Notes under the pieces: model-generated
What the model was told of the DNA's origin: nothing
What the model saw: the letters and a program-made list of their open reading frames with translations, nothing else
Database searches by the model: none
Shown here: positions 51,616-60,628 of the stretch, one piece after another
How the letters are laid out: every line of letters begins with the position of its first letter
How positions within the stretch are numbered: position 1 is the first letter of the stretch
Origin: Acidimicrobiaceae bacterium
GTDB lineage: Bacteria > Actinomycetota > Acidimicrobiia > Acidimicrobiales > RAAP-2
Assembly: GCA_027314705.1 (NCBI GenBank)
Contig: DAHVAJ010000026.1
Span: forward strand, 18,998 to 82,997
Reading direction: 5' to 3'
Length of the DNA: 64,000 bases
Translations under genes and position numbers: made by a program

Positions 51616-52844
51616 GCCGTCGCCCGGGAGTTGGGGACGCGCCCGTCGTCGACCAGTGCCACCGTCCGCCGGGCCACGGACTCCCAGTCGAGCCGATCGA
51701 CCGCCCGCGCCCGCCCGGCTGCTCCGAGCCGAGCCCTGCCCGGGGGGTCGGCGGCCAGGCGGCTGAGGGCGCCGGCCAGGGAGCCGACCTCGCCCGGCGG
51801 GACGAGGACGCCGGTGCTGCCGAGGAGCTCGCGCACCGGGGGGAAGTCGGAGGCCACGACCGGGAGCCCCGCGGCCATGGCTTCGGCGATCTTGAGAGGT
51901 GAGAAGTAGAACCCGCTGCTCGGCAGGTAGGGGGCGGCGGCCACGTCCATGGCCGCCAGGTACCGGGGCACCTCGGCCGCCGGCACTGCCCCCGTGCAGA
52001 CGGCCCGGACCCCGGAGGGGAGCATGGTCACCGACTCCTCCACGACCGCGCGGCGGGGCCCGTCCCCGACGATCAGGAGACCGAGCTCGCCGTGGGCGGC
52101 GGCCATGGCCGTGACGAGGTTCTCGACCCCGTGCCAGGGCTTGAGGCTGCCGGCGAAGCCGATGACGGTGGTGGCGTCGGAGAATCCGAAGAGACGCCGG
52201 AGGGGTGCCCGGTACCGGGCCCACCGCTCCGGGTGGCGCTCCCCGGTGTCCGCGCCATTGGGGACGACGGTGGCCTCTGCCGCACCGCAGCCGAGGGCCC
52301 ACGCGGCCAGCGGCCCCGAGACGGCGGCAACCCGAGCGCCCGCCAGGGCGGCGCGTTCGGCGGCGTGCGCGTCGTCCACCAGCCGGAGGCCGACGTGGGT
52401 GCGCCGTTCGTCGGCCACCGGGGCATTGACCTCGACGAGCCTCGGGAGGCTCCGCGCCGCGGCCATTGGTGCCCCATCGCCGGCAAAGAGGCTCAGGCGC
52501 TCGTGGATCCAGTCCGGGGGGTCGGCGTCGAGGGCGTCGCCGACGGCGGCGAAGAACCGGCGGGCGGACTCGATGCGGTCGCGCTCGCCGTCCGGCCCCG
52601 AGCGCACGGAGCCGGCGTCGATGGGCACGACCCGGACGGTCTCCGACCCGACCGACACCAGGGGACCGACCACCTTCGGGGCGTAGAGGGTGACCGAGGT
52701 GCCGATCCGTGCCATGGCACCGCACAACGCGTCGACGTGCACCGAAGCCCCCTTCGTCCCGCCCACGGGGATCCCCGGATCGGGGAGCACGTAGGCCACA
52801 CGGGGCCGCTCCGGGCCGGACGGCACGGCGGCGGGCCGGCTCAC
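51612..52844 (-). CDS. GT4-family glycosyltransferase
   Basis: A 410-aa GT-B-fold glycosyltransferase. N-terminal GGTKGASVHVDALCGAMAR is the acceptor-side loop of GT4 enzymes. The C-terminal half has VVPNGADTG, the GFAGSLKPWHGVENLV donor block and a SSGFYFSPLKIAEAMAAGLPV segment containing the E-x7-E element. GTG 52844 overlaps the preceding stop as GTGA. Sugar specificity cannot be read. It is third of four genes in which each start overlaps the upstream stop by 4 nt. Confidence 0.88.
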   Translation of the reverse strand: MSRPAAVPSGPERPRVAYVLPDPGIPVGGTKGASVHVDALCGAMARIGTSVTLYAPKVVGPLVSVGSETVRVVPIDAGSVRSGPDGERDRIESARRFFAAVGDALDADPPDWIHERLSLFAGDGAPMAAARSLPRLVEVNAPVADERRTHVGLRLVDDAHAAERAALAGARVAAVSGPLAAWALGCGAAEATVVPNGADTGERHPERWARYRAPLRRLFGFSDATTVIGFAGSLKPWHGVENLVTAMAAAHGELGLLIVGDGPRRAVVEESVTMLPSGVRAVCTGAVPAAEVPRYLAAMDVAAAPYLPSSGFYFSPLKIAEAMAAGLPVVASDFPPVRELLGSTGVLVPPGEVGSLAGALSRLAADPPGRARLGAAGRARAVDRLDWESVARRTVALVDDGRVPNSRATA

Positions 52845-54175
52845 GCCGGGACCGGGTCGGCGGCGGCGGTGCACGCCGGTGGCCTGGCGAGGACGTCGAG
52901 AAACAGGCCGGCCGGGAGCCGGACGCAGGCCCGACGGTCGTGGTGCTCCTCGACCGATCGCCGGGCCGCCGCCCCGAGGCGGACCCGGCCGTCCGGATCC
53001 TCGGCCAGCGACCGGAGGGCCGAGGCCAGGGGGGCGGCCCGGCCCGGTGGGACCAGGAGGCCCGTGACACCATCCTCGACGACCTCGGGGATCCCGGCCA
53101 CGGTGGTCGCGACGACTGCGGTGGCCGAGGCCATGGCCTCGAGGAGCGAGTTGGGGATGCCGTCCCTGTCACCGTCGCTCGTGACCACGCTGGCCTGGAC
53201 GAAGACGTCGGCCCAGTGGTACTCGGCGATGATCTCCTGCTGGGTGCGGCTGCCGCAGAAGGTCACCCGGTCGTCCAGGCCGAGGGTTCGGCAGAGAGGT
53301 TCGAGCTCGGAGCGGAGGCCGCCTCCGCCGATGATGCGGCACCGGGCGTCGACGCCGGACTGGGCGAGGTCGGCCAGGGCGCCAAGCAGCACCGGGTAGC
53401 CCTTCTTGGCGACGAGACGACCCACGGCCAGGATGCGGAGCGGTCCGCCGCCGCCACCCTGCGGTCCGTGGCCGGACCGGGGCGCGAACCGGGAGATGTC
53501 GACCCCGTGGGGGGCGAGCACCACCGTCCCCCCGGACGCCGTCGGCGTCGCACCGTCCGGCGCGACGATGCGCTCCAGCTCGGCGGCGGCGCTGGCCGAA
53601 CAGGCCGTGACGAAGGAGGCGGCCCGGATCTTGGCGGCGAGCCCCTCGGGCGAGGAGAGGTAGAGGTCCTTGGCGTGGGCGGCGAAGCTGTACGGCCACC
53701 CGGTCAGCAGGTGCAGGTAGTACGCAATGGAGGCAGGACCGTGGGCGAATGCTGCATGGAGGTGCACGCCGCCGGCCCGGTCCATGTCCCGGGCCAGACC
53801 GCCGGCCTCCAGGAAGTGGCGCAGGGCGATCCATTTCCGACGGGCCCGGGCCAGGCGGTAGACGGCGCCGACCCAGCGGCGGGGGTCTCGGCGCGCCAGC
53901 CACGCGTGACCGGCCAGGAAGCGCCGGTGGTCCCGGATCCGGTCTCGCAGGCGGAGGCCCGTCCGGAGGTAGGTCACCGTGCTGACGACACGGTCGACGT
54001 CCGGCTGGACCTGTGGCTCACCGGGGTCGGCGACGGCGAAGAGGCGCAGTGGCACGCCGTTGGCCTCGAGTCCGAGGATCTCGTCGAGGATGAAGGTCTC
54101 CGACAGGCGGGGGAACCGTTTGGTCAGGTAGCAGATGGTGGGCCGGGGCACCGGAGCACCCTCCGGTCCGCTCAT
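52841..54175 (-). CDS. GT4-family glycosyltransferase (colanic-acid/WcaL-like)
   Basis: A 444-aa GT-B glycosyltransferase. N-terminal YLTKRFPRLSETFILDEI is characteristic of WcaL/ExoL-like surface-polysaccharide transferases. Downstream, HLHAAFAHGPASIAYYL, APHGVDISRF, LAVGRLVAKKGYPVLL and SDGDRDGIPNSLLEAMASA (E-x7-E element) complete the GT4 set. ATG 54175 overlaps the upstream stop as ATGA. It probably adds one residue of the repeat unit on the cytoplasmic side. Confidence 0.89.
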   Translation of the reverse strand: MSGPEGAPVPRPTICYLTKRFPRLSETFILDEILGLEANGVPLRLFAVADPGEPQVQPDVDRVVSTVTYLRTGLRLRDRIRDHRRFLAGHAWLARRDPRRWVGAVYRLARARRKWIALRHFLEAGGLARDMDRAGGVHLHAAFAHGPASIAYYLHLLTGWPYSFAAHAKDLYLSSPEGLAAKIRAASFVTACSASAAAELERIVAPDGATPTASGGTVVLAPHGVDISRFAPRSGHGPQGGGGGPLRILAVGRLVAKKGYPVLLGALADLAQSGVDARCRIIGGGGLRSELEPLCRTLGLDDRVTFCGSRTQQEIIAEYHWADVFVQASVVTSDGDRDGIPNSLLEAMASATAVVATTVAGIPEVVEDGVTGLLVPPGRAAPLASALRSLAEDPDGRVRLGAAARRSVEEHHDRRACVRLPAGLFLDVLARPPACTAAADPVPA

Positions 54176-55404
54176 GCGGGCGCACCGACGGCCTCGGCGC
54201 GCCGGACGGTCGGCGGGGCGGGGAACCGGGTCACCCGGTCCCCGACGAGCTCCTCGAGGGACGCCACGACCCGTTCGCGGCCACGCAGGTCGAGACCGGT
54301 CGGACTGGCCGACCGGGCCGGTGCCTGGGCCAGCTCGCCGGCGAGTCGGCCGGCGAGGTCGTGACCGTCGCCGTCGACCACCCGGACCAGCCCACTGGCC
54401 GCGAACACCCGGGCCCGGAGCACCTGCTCGAGCCGTGGCCTGGCCCGGGGGACCACGATGGTGGGCACACCGAGGGGGACGAGCTCGCACAGGCTGTTGT
54501 AGCCGCCGCGGGTGACGACGGCCTGGGCGCCGGCCGCCACCTGGGCCACGCTGCGCAGGTGCTCGACGACCACCGTACGGCCCAGGGACGAGGCCAGCCG
54601 TTCCAGGCGCTGGCGCTCCCCACGGGACATGAGGGGGCCGGTGCACAGCACGCTGGCCGTGCCCAGGGCCGACGCGGCCCGGGCCGTGGCCGTGAGGACC
54701 TCGGTGCCGTCGCCGCCACCACCCACGGTGCCGAGGACGTACCGCTCGCCCGGGGCGATCCCGGGCGGCCGTACCGCACGCGCGGCCCGATCTCCGGTCA
54801 CGTAGCCGCAGTACTCCAGCCGCGAGGCAACGGGCTCGGGGATCCGGTAGGCGCTGGCGAGGTCGAAGACGTCCCGGCTGCCGTAGACGAGGATCCGGTC
54901 GTAGACCGACGCCAGCGTGTCGTAGACCCCCTCGGACCGCCACGTGGCCCGCACCCGTTCCGGATCGTCGAGGATGTCGCGGAGTCCCAGCACCACCCGG
55001 GTGCCCGGGCTGCAGCGAGCGAGCGCCTCGAAGACGGGCAGGAGCTCGCCCTTCATGCCCTGGGGCGCGTGATCGACGAGGAGGACGTCGGGGCGCCACC
55101 GGGAGACCACGTCGAGGAGGACGGCGCTCCGGGCCCGACGCACCAGGGAGATACCGAGGGACGGGTCGAGCGACTGGTACTCGCCTTCTCCCGTCTTGAC
55201 CACGGGAGGCAGCTGGACGCAGTCGAGCCCACGTGGCCGGTCGATGCGGTCGATGACCGGTGAGCCGGAGGCCAGCACCACCCGGGGTGGCCGGTCGCCG
55301 GAGAGGAGGTGGGCGGCCAGCACGAGGTTCCGCCGGAGATGGCCGAGGCCGTAGGTGTCGTGCGAGTACAGCAGCACCCGTTGCAGCGCGGAGCGGGCGG
55401 TCAC
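54172..55404 (-). CDS. GT28/MurG-like glycosyltransferase
   Basis: A 410-aa GT-B enzyme. It begins LLYSHDTYGLGHLRRNL, a recognisable N-terminal signature of a MurG-like family found in actinobacterial polysaccharide clusters. The C-terminal donor site contains GTVGGGGDG, VTRGGYNSLCELVPLGVP and VPRARPRLEQ, typical of GT28_C, which uses UDP-sugars. GTG 55404 overlaps the epimerase stop as GTGA. It is not MurG itself: the overall length is larger and it lies outside a division cluster. Confidence 0.83.
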   Translation of the reverse strand: MTARSALQRVLLYSHDTYGLGHLRRNLVLAAHLLSGDRPPRVVLASGSPVIDRIDRPRGLDCVQLPPVVKTGEGEYQSLDPSLGISLVRRARSAVLLDVVSRWRPDVLLVDHAPQGMKGELLPVFEALARCSPGTRVVLGLRDILDDPERVRATWRSEGVYDTLASVYDRILVYGSRDVFDLASAYRIPEPVASRLEYCGYVTGDRAARAVRPPGIAPGERYVLGTVGGGGDGTEVLTATARAASALGTASVLCTGPLMSRGERQRLERLASSLGRTVVVEHLRSVAQVAAGAQAVVTRGGYNSLCELVPLGVPTIVVPRARPRLEQVLRARVFAASGLVRVVDGDGHDLAGRLAGELAQAPARSASPTGLDLRGRERVVASLEELVGDRVTRFPAPPTVRRAEAVGAPA

Positions 55405-56408
55405 GCCGGCACCGGCACCCTGCGGTCGAGGCGCCCGCGGACCCACGCCACCTCGCGCTCGAAGCCGGCGGCGAACGGGACCCGGGCCTCGAAGCCGAGG
55501 AGCCTCTGGGCCCGGCCGAGGTCGGCCGACGTGACCCGGACGTCGCCCTGGGCGAAGGGCCGGACGTCGAGGACGAGTTCGTTCCCGACCAGGTCGCGCA
55601 GGAGGTCGAGCACGTCGAGCACGCTGACGTCGCAGCCCCCACCCACGTTGACCGGTAGCCCGTCCGCTGGAGCGTCGGCGGCGGCCACGGTGGCGGCCAC
55701 CACGTCGCTCACGTAGGTGAAGTCCCGTCGTTGCGTGCCGTCGCCGAGCAGTGTGACGGGCCGTCCGAGGACGGCGGCCTCGGCGAAGAGCCGAAGGCCC
55801 ATGTCGGGACGCTGGCCAGGGCCGAACACGGTGAAGTAGCGCAGGGCCACCGCCTCGAGCCCGTGCCCGGAAGCGCCGAGGCAGCGCTGCTCGGCCTCGA
55901 GCTTCGTCCTCCCGTACGGGGAGATCGGTCCGGGCACGGCATCCTCGTGGAAGGGGGTCTCACCGTTTCCGTAGACGGAAGACGACGAGGCGTAGACGAT
56001 GCGGCGGACACCGGTCCGGCGGGCCGCGGCCAGGACCCGCTCGGTGGCCGTCACGTTGTCGTGCTCGTAGCGGTCCACGTCGGTGAAGCTGGCCCGCACC
56101 CCGGCCCGGCCGGCCAGGTGGAAGACGACGTCGGCACCCGCGAAGGCGGCGTCGAGGTCGAGCTCGCAGAGGTCACCCACGACCAGCGAGATGCCCTCGG
56201 TCCGGACCAGGCCGGCTGCACGCATCACCTTCTCCACCGGGTCATAGCTGTCCGTGAACCCGTCGATCCCGGTGACCGACCAGCCGTCCCGGACGAGCCG
56301 GGCGCAGAGCTGTGCGCCGATGAACCCGGCGGACCCGGTGACCACGCACCGCCGTCCGGGGATCAGTGGGCGGGCCGGATGGGGCGGACCGACGGCGATC
56401 TCGTGCAT
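55401..56408 (-). CDS. NAD-dependent nucleotide-sugar epimerase/dehydratase
   Basis: A 335-aa short-chain-dehydrogenase-type enzyme and first gene of the surface-polysaccharide operon. Rossmann motif VTGSAGFIGAQLC near 23; Ser/Thr-rich strand YASSSSVYGNG; catalytic YGRTK; and PFAQGDVRVTSADLGRAQRLLGF, which is typical of UDP-glucose/UDP-glucuronate 4-epimerases. ATG 56408 has an AGAGG site. It should supply UDP-galactose or UDP-galacturonate-type donors to the following transferases, and ugd at the end of the operon is consistent with the uronic-acid version. Confidence 0.88.
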   Translation of the reverse strand: MHEIAVGPPHPARPLIPGRRCVVTGSAGFIGAQLCARLVRDGWSVTGIDGFTDSYDPVEKVMRAAGLVRTEGISLVVGDLCELDLDAAFAGADVVFHLAGRAGVRASFTDVDRYEHDNVTATERVLAAARRTGVRRIVYASSSSVYGNGETPFHEDAVPGPISPYGRTKLEAEQRCLGASGHGLEAVALRYFTVFGPGQRPDMGLRLFAEAAVLGRPVTLLGDGTQRRDFTYVSDVVAATVAAADAPADGLPVNVGGGCDVSVLDVLDLLRDLVGNELVLDVRPFAQGDVRVTSADLGRAQRLLGFEARVPFAAGFEREVAWVRGRLDRRVPVPA

Positions 56409-56481
56409 GGGGACCTCTTCGGGCGGGGAGCGGCCGGCGGCCGGCTGCTCGGGCGGTGGTTGACGGGTCCGAGCATCGGAC

Positions 56482-56503
56482 ACCGACATGAACCGGCCAT
56501 GAA
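56482..56503 (-). promoter_or_regulatory. Tandem 11-bp repeat at the polysaccharide operon promoter
   Basis: Read on the minus strand, TTCATGGCCGG (56493-56503) and TTCATGTCGGT (56482-56492) are two adjacent 11-bp direct repeats sharing TTCATGnCsG. A weaker third copy, CTCACGCGACC, sits at 56504-56514. The site is 74 nt upstream of the operon's first ATG (56408) and 98 nt after the response-regulator stop (56602). This is the geometry expected for OmpR-type activators. The neighbouring regulator as binder is inference. Confidence 0.55.
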
Positions 56504-56601
56504 GGTCGCGTGAGACCTTCCTCATGGGAGGGCTCTCATCGGACGCCGCCCCGGCTCGGCCCACGCGGTCGCCGCCCCCGGTTCCCCTGCCCCTCCGGGG
56601 G

Positions 56602-57273
56602 CTACCGCCGGCTGCCGTCGCCCAGGCGGTACCCGAGGCCTCGCACGGTCTCGATGACCGCCGCGCCGAGCTTCTTGCGCAGGGCGCGGACGTAGACGTC
56701 CACAATGTTCGACCCGGCCGCGAAGTCGCGGCCCCAGGCATGGCTGAGCAGCTGCTCGCGCGAGAGGATCTGGCCGGGGTGACGGAGGAAGGTCTCGAGG
56801 ACCCGGTACTCGCGGGACGACAGTTCGACCGGCGCACCGTCCAGGAGCACCCGACGGGCCCGGGCGTCGAACTCGATGTCACCGAACCGGAGGGTCGACT
56901 CGGTCGGGAGGTGGTCGACCCGGAGGCGGGTGCGGACCCGGGCCAGCAGCTCGTCGAAGCGGAAGGGCTTGGCGATGAAGTCGTCCGCCCCCGCGTCGAG
57001 GCCCTCGACAAGGGTCGCGGGGTCATCCCGTGCGGTCAGGATGACGACCGGGATGGCGACCTTGGCCTTGCGCAGGGCGCGGAGCACCGAGAGTCCGTCC
57101 CGTCCGGGCAGTCCGAGGTCGAGCACCAGCAGGTCGTACTGGCCGGAGCGGGCCTCGAACAGTGCGGTGTCACCGTCGGCAGCGTGGGATGCGGTGTAGC
57201 CGTTGGCCCGAAGCCCCTTGAGGACGAACGAGGCGATGCCCCACTCGTCCTCGGCCACCAGGATGCGGCTCAT
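56602..57273 (-). CDS. OmpR-family response regulator
   Basis: A 223-aa two-component regulator. Receiver: AEDEWG acid pocket, phospho-acceptor Asp in VLDLGLPG (near 52), LTARDD and AKPFRF with the conserved Lys. Winged helix from about 128: APVELSSREYRVLETFL, GQILSREQLLSHAW, and the recognition helix SNIVDVYVRALRKKL ending in ETVRGLGYRLG. ATG 57273 overlaps the kinase stop as ATGA, so the kinase is translated first, the reverse of the order at 4986-7029. It lies directly upstream of the polysaccharide operon on the same strand and probably controls it through the repeat at 56482-56503. Confidence 0.93.
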   Translation of the reverse strand: MSRILVAEDEWGIASFVLKGLRANGYTASHAADGDTALFEARSGQYDLLVLDLGLPGRDGLSVLRALRKAKVAIPVVILTARDDPATLVEGLDAGADDFIAKPFRFDELLARVRTRLRVDHLPTESTLRFGDIEFDARARRVLLDGAPVELSSREYRVLETFLRHPGQILSREQLLSHAWGRDFAAGSNIVDVYVRALRKKLGAAVIETVRGLGYRLGDGSRR

Positions 57274-58772
57274 TGGTCGGTCTGCCGTGGGTCGCCGGTC
57301 GGCAGGTGCATCGTGAACAAGGCGCCTCCCAGCCGGCCGTCCTCCACGGTCACCGTGCCGCCGTGGGCCTCGGTGATCGCCCGCACGATCGGGAGTCCGA
57401 GGCCGAAGTGCTCGCCGTTCCGGGGTGCTCCGGACGGCCGGGCGAAGTCCCGGAAGATCGCCTCGCGCCGTTCCTCGGGGACCCCCGGCCCCGAGTCCTC
57501 CACCCAGAGCTCGAGGCGGTCGTGGCGGAAGCAGGAGCCGATCTCGATCGGATCCCCCGGCCCGGTGTTCTGGGTGGCGTTCTGGGCGAGCTGCATCCAC
57601 GCCTGGGTCAGCCGCTGCCGGTCGGCGACGACCGTCCCGTCGGCCCGGCCACCCGAGAGCCAGGTCCGGTCGGCCAGGGCCGACGCCTTGGCCTGGAGCT
57701 CGGCCGTGAGCCGGGCGGTGTCGACTGCGGCCGCGTGCAGGAAGTCAGGGCGTTCCGCCCGGGCGAGCAGCAGCAGGTCGTTGACCATCCGCCCCATCCG
57801 GTCCAGCTCGTCGAGGATGATGCCCCGCACCTCCTCGCGTTCGCCGGCGTCGTCACCCAGCAGCTCGAGGTGGCCGCGGATCACGGTGATCGGGGTGCGC
57901 AATTCGTGCCCGGCGTCGTCGAGGAACTGGCGCTGGGAGCGGAAGGCCGACTCGACTCGGTCGAGCATGGCGTTGAAGGCGCGGGCCAGGCGGCCGAGTT
58001 CGTCGTCGCTCTTCACCTCCAGACGGTGGGTGAGGTCGACGTCGCTGACGGTCCGGGTGGCCACCTCCAGGTCGCGTACCGGGGCCAGGATGCGTCCGGC
58101 GATGAGCCAGGCCAGGAGGATGGCCACCCCGAGCGAGGCCAGGCCGACCACGGCGGCCGTGCCCACCGTTCGGTTCACGCTTCCCTGCTCGGGGGCGAGG
58201 AACGCGGCGGCCACGAACACGTCCCTGCCGGGGCTGGGGTCGGTCGAGAGGGCCACGGGCACGGCCAGGTAGCGAACGGTGCCTGCAGGGGTGGCGATCG
58301 TGCCGAAGGTCGATGAGGTGACCGAGGACCAGGATGCGACGAGGGCCTTGTTCCGCTCGAGGGGGAGGATGGGGTGCGGGGGGCGGGTGCCGACCACGGC
58401 ACCATCCACGATGGCCACGAGTTCCTCGCTGCGCCGGGGCACCGAGCTGGACAGGGCCACCTGCAGGAGGTCGTCGGTCTGGACGAGGGGCGCCTTGCTC
58501 ACGGGGTCGACCCCTGCGGTCCGCAGCTGGTCGACCTCCCGCACCTCGTGGACGAGCTCACGGTCGGTTTCGCTCCCCAGCTGGCGGAGGAGGATGAACC
58601 GGGTGGCCACCACCGACGAGGCGAGGGCCAGGGCGACCAGGAGCGCGCACCACAGGAGGATGCGGAACCGGGCGGACACGCCGGACCGTCCGGGCCAGCC
58701 GCGCTGGCGCGGCTCGGGGGCGTCAGTGCCGTTGACCACCTGCCCGGGTCTATCACGGGTGACCGTCGTCAC
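57270..58772 (-). CDS. Sensor histidine kinase
   Basis: A 500-aa membrane sensor kinase. Transmembrane helix about 38-60; large extracytoplasmic region 61-200 without a recognised domain; second helix about 205-225; HAMP about 226-280. Phospho-acceptor His lies in DDAGHELRTPITVIRGHLE (near 293). ATPase: N-box MQLAQNATQNT, VEDSGPGVP and HFGLGLPIV. GTG 58772 is the first start; residues 1-35 are polar. It is followed immediately by its regulator. The outer domain presumably senses an envelope signal relevant to polysaccharide production. Confidence 0.92.
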   Translation of the reverse strand: MTTVTRDRPGQVVNGTDAPEPRQRGWPGRSGVSARFRILLWCALLVALALASSVVATRFILLRQLGSETDRELVHEVREVDQLRTAGVDPVSKAPLVQTDDLLQVALSSSVPRRSEELVAIVDGAVVGTRPPHPILPLERNKALVASWSSVTSSTFGTIATPAGTVRYLAVPVALSTDPSPGRDVFVAAAFLAPEQGSVNRTVGTAAVVGLASLGVAILLAWLIAGRILAPVRDLEVATRTVSDVDLTHRLEVKSDDELGRLARAFNAMLDRVESAFRSQRQFLDDAGHELRTPITVIRGHLELLGDDAGEREEVRGIILDELDRMGRMVNDLLLLARAERPDFLHAAAVDTARLTAELQAKASALADRTWLSGGRADGTVVADRQRLTQAWMQLAQNATQNTGPGDPIEIGSCFRHDRLELWVEDSGPGVPEERREAIFRDFARPSGAPRNGEHFGLGLPIVRAITEAHGGTVTVEDGRLGGALFTMHLPTGDPRQTDQ

Positions 58773-59113
58773 CGTCCGCGTCCGGCGCCCCCCGGCGGTG
58801 GCACGAGGCGGGAGGTGGCGCGGTGTGGCTCTCTGCAGCTCGCAGACGGCCGGGTGGGCAGGGAGGTCCTCCGCCGATCCGACGGGGTCGAGGTGGTCTG
58901 GGGGTCACGCGGCCACCGCAAGGGGGCGGACGCACCCGTCCGGATCGACCTGACCCTGTCGGCCCCTCGGTCGAGCCCCCCTGATCCGGGCCGGTCCGGC
59001 AGCGACCCGGAGAGGGAGCCGCCCTCCCTGCTGTCGGGTCTCGCACTGCCCGGTGCGGACGTGCCCCCGTCGCTGCCGGGCCGGGAGCGAGGATGCCCCC
59101 CGGCCCGGCCCGC
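58773..59113. other. Intergenic region without a supported gene
   Basis: About 340 bp between the kinase start (leftward) and the end of the SGNH hydrolase (leftward). It should contain the kinase promoter. Open frames here are noise-like; no operator or clear TANNNT/-35 pair was found, and no TTCATG repeats. Confidence 0.4.
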
Positions 59114-60346
59114 TCAGTGCAGGGTCATGACCGGCTCCCCCTGGGCGTCGAGACCGGTGCCGCTGATGGTGCAGGTGCCGCCCCTCGGGGCACCGCCGTC
59201 GTAGGCCTGCCGGGCACAGTCACGCAGCGCGAGCTGGCCCCAGTAGTCGGGGTGGAGCGATTCCTGGAGCTGGTACGGACCGAAGAGCGTGGTGAGGGTG
59301 CGGATCTGGTTGATCCACTCGGTCTTGTTGACCGCCCCCGGGTTGGTCCAGCTGGTCAGCCCTTCCTCCTCGAGGAGACCCACCGTGTTCTCGCAGAGAC
59401 GGTGGCCGTTGAAGGCGCTCGAGATGTCCATGATCTTCACGTCGGTGGCCCCGACCGCGGCGGCCGCGGACTTCACCGCCCCGTTGATGTCGGGCAGAGC
59501 CGTGTTGTTGGCCCAGTTGGCATCGGTGTTCCAGAAGCCGCAGCCTCCCACCGCCTGACGGGTGTACCCGTCCTGGCTGTACCGGAATCCGGAGGCGTCG
59601 GGGATGGGCGACGGATAGTCCTGGACCACGACGGTGTACATCGAGGGGGTGTAGCCGTCGTCGGTCATCGCCGTCCGGATGTTGTCGATCGCCCCCTTGA
59701 TGGCGCCGACCTGGGAGGCGATGTTGGAAGCCGTGAAGTTGGCGGTCACGGACGCGTCCGTCGAGCAGTAGTCGGGCCACCACGACGGCGAGAACAGCCA
59801 ATCCTCCACACAGGTCTGGACGATGCCGGCAAAGTTGAAGTTGTTGCCGCCGATGGAGAGCATCACCATGCGCACATTGTGGGTGGCGGCGAAGTCGCGG
59901 AGCATCAACGCCTGGCCCTGGTCGCCGCCGGAGTTGTAGAAGTCGATGCCCGGTTTGAAGTCGCCGTTCGAGTCCGTGAACGTCGACGTCTTGGCGCCGG
60001 AACAGGCGAAGTTGACGCTCCCGACGCCGCCGCCGATGTGGATCTCGGCCGACTTCGACCGGTGGCAGCCCGGGATGAGCTCGGCGGTGTCGGTGGCGTT
60101 GTCGTAGTAGGCCGTCGGCCCGAGGGCGTCGATCTCGGTTGAGCTCTGGTTGGTGTTGCCCGCCCAGCGCCCGGCCTCACCGGAGATGTACGAGTCACCC
60201 AGGCTGGCCACGTACGGCGTGCCCACCCCGGGCCCGGAGGTGGCCGCCCCCGCCGGGGGGGCCACCTCCCCCACGGCGAGACCTCCGCCGAGGGCCGTGG
60301 CCAGGACCACCCCACTCACGACGAGTGCTGATCGGAACCTCCGCAT
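59114..60346 (-). CDS. Secreted SGNH/GDSL hydrolase
   Basis: A 410-aa exported esterase/lipase. Signal peptide: MRRFRS, then a hydrophobic core ending near PAGAATSG (residue 36). Block I is SLGDSYISGEAGR with nucleophile Ser52; block III is SIGGNNFNF (Gly and Asn near 166-169 as oxyanion partners); block V is SLHPDYWGQ with the catalytic His (365). Six or more cysteines in the mature domain suggest disulfides. The layout resembles Streptomyces-type secreted SGNH lipases. ATG 60346 has an AAGGAGGG site and the promoter carries TAAGAT. Lipid or acyl-sugar substrate unknown. Confidence 0.88.
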   Translation of the reverse strand: MRRFRSALVVSGVVLATALGGGLAVGEVAPPAGAATSGPGVGTPYVASLGDSYISGEAGRWAGNTNQSSTEIDALGPTAYYDNATDTAELIPGCHRSKSAEIHIGGGVGSVNFACSGAKTSTFTDSNGDFKPGIDFYNSGGDQGQALMLRDFAATHNVRMVMLSIGGNNFNFAGIVQTCVEDWLFSPSWWPDYCSTDASVTANFTASNIASQVGAIKGAIDNIRTAMTDDGYTPSMYTVVVQDYPSPIPDASGFRYSQDGYTRQAVGGCGFWNTDANWANNTALPDINGAVKSAAAAVGATDVKIMDISSAFNGHRLCENTVGLLEEEGLTSWTNPGAVNKTEWINQIRTLTTLFGPYQLQESLHPDYWGQLALRDCARQAYDGGAPRGGTCTISGTGLDAQGEPVMTLH

Positions 60347-60401
60347 GGTCCCTCCTTCTTCCTGTGCCGGCGCCGGTTCCCCTGACGGGCGCGCCGACGC
60401 C

Positions 60402-60407
60402 ATCTTA
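60402..60407 (-). promoter_or_regulatory. -10 element of the SGNH hydrolase gene
   Basis: TAAGAT on the minus strand, 55 nt upstream of the ATG at 60346, fits the TANNNT consensus. The predicted leader is about 48 nt and carries the AAGGAGGG ribosome binding site. A -35 element is not obvious. Confidence 0.45.
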
Positions 60408-60628
60408 GGGAGGGGTGGGCGCGGGTGCCGGGACCAGGCCGTACCGACCCGCCCGCCTCCCACCGTCGGCGGACGACCGTCCGGATTCGACGGCAGGCCT
60501 CCACCACGGACGTCCCGTGGCCCGCGGGCGAGGTCGAGGCGGCCACCGCGATCCGGGACGGATCCTGGCCCGATCGGAGTGAGGCTCCTACCCTGGGGTC
60601 GGCAGACCGCGCCACCCGGGAGGTGACC

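Noticed and set aside
48338..58772. Horizontal island for the polysaccharide region
   Set aside because: No integrase, transposase, direct repeats or visible base-composition shift at the borders.
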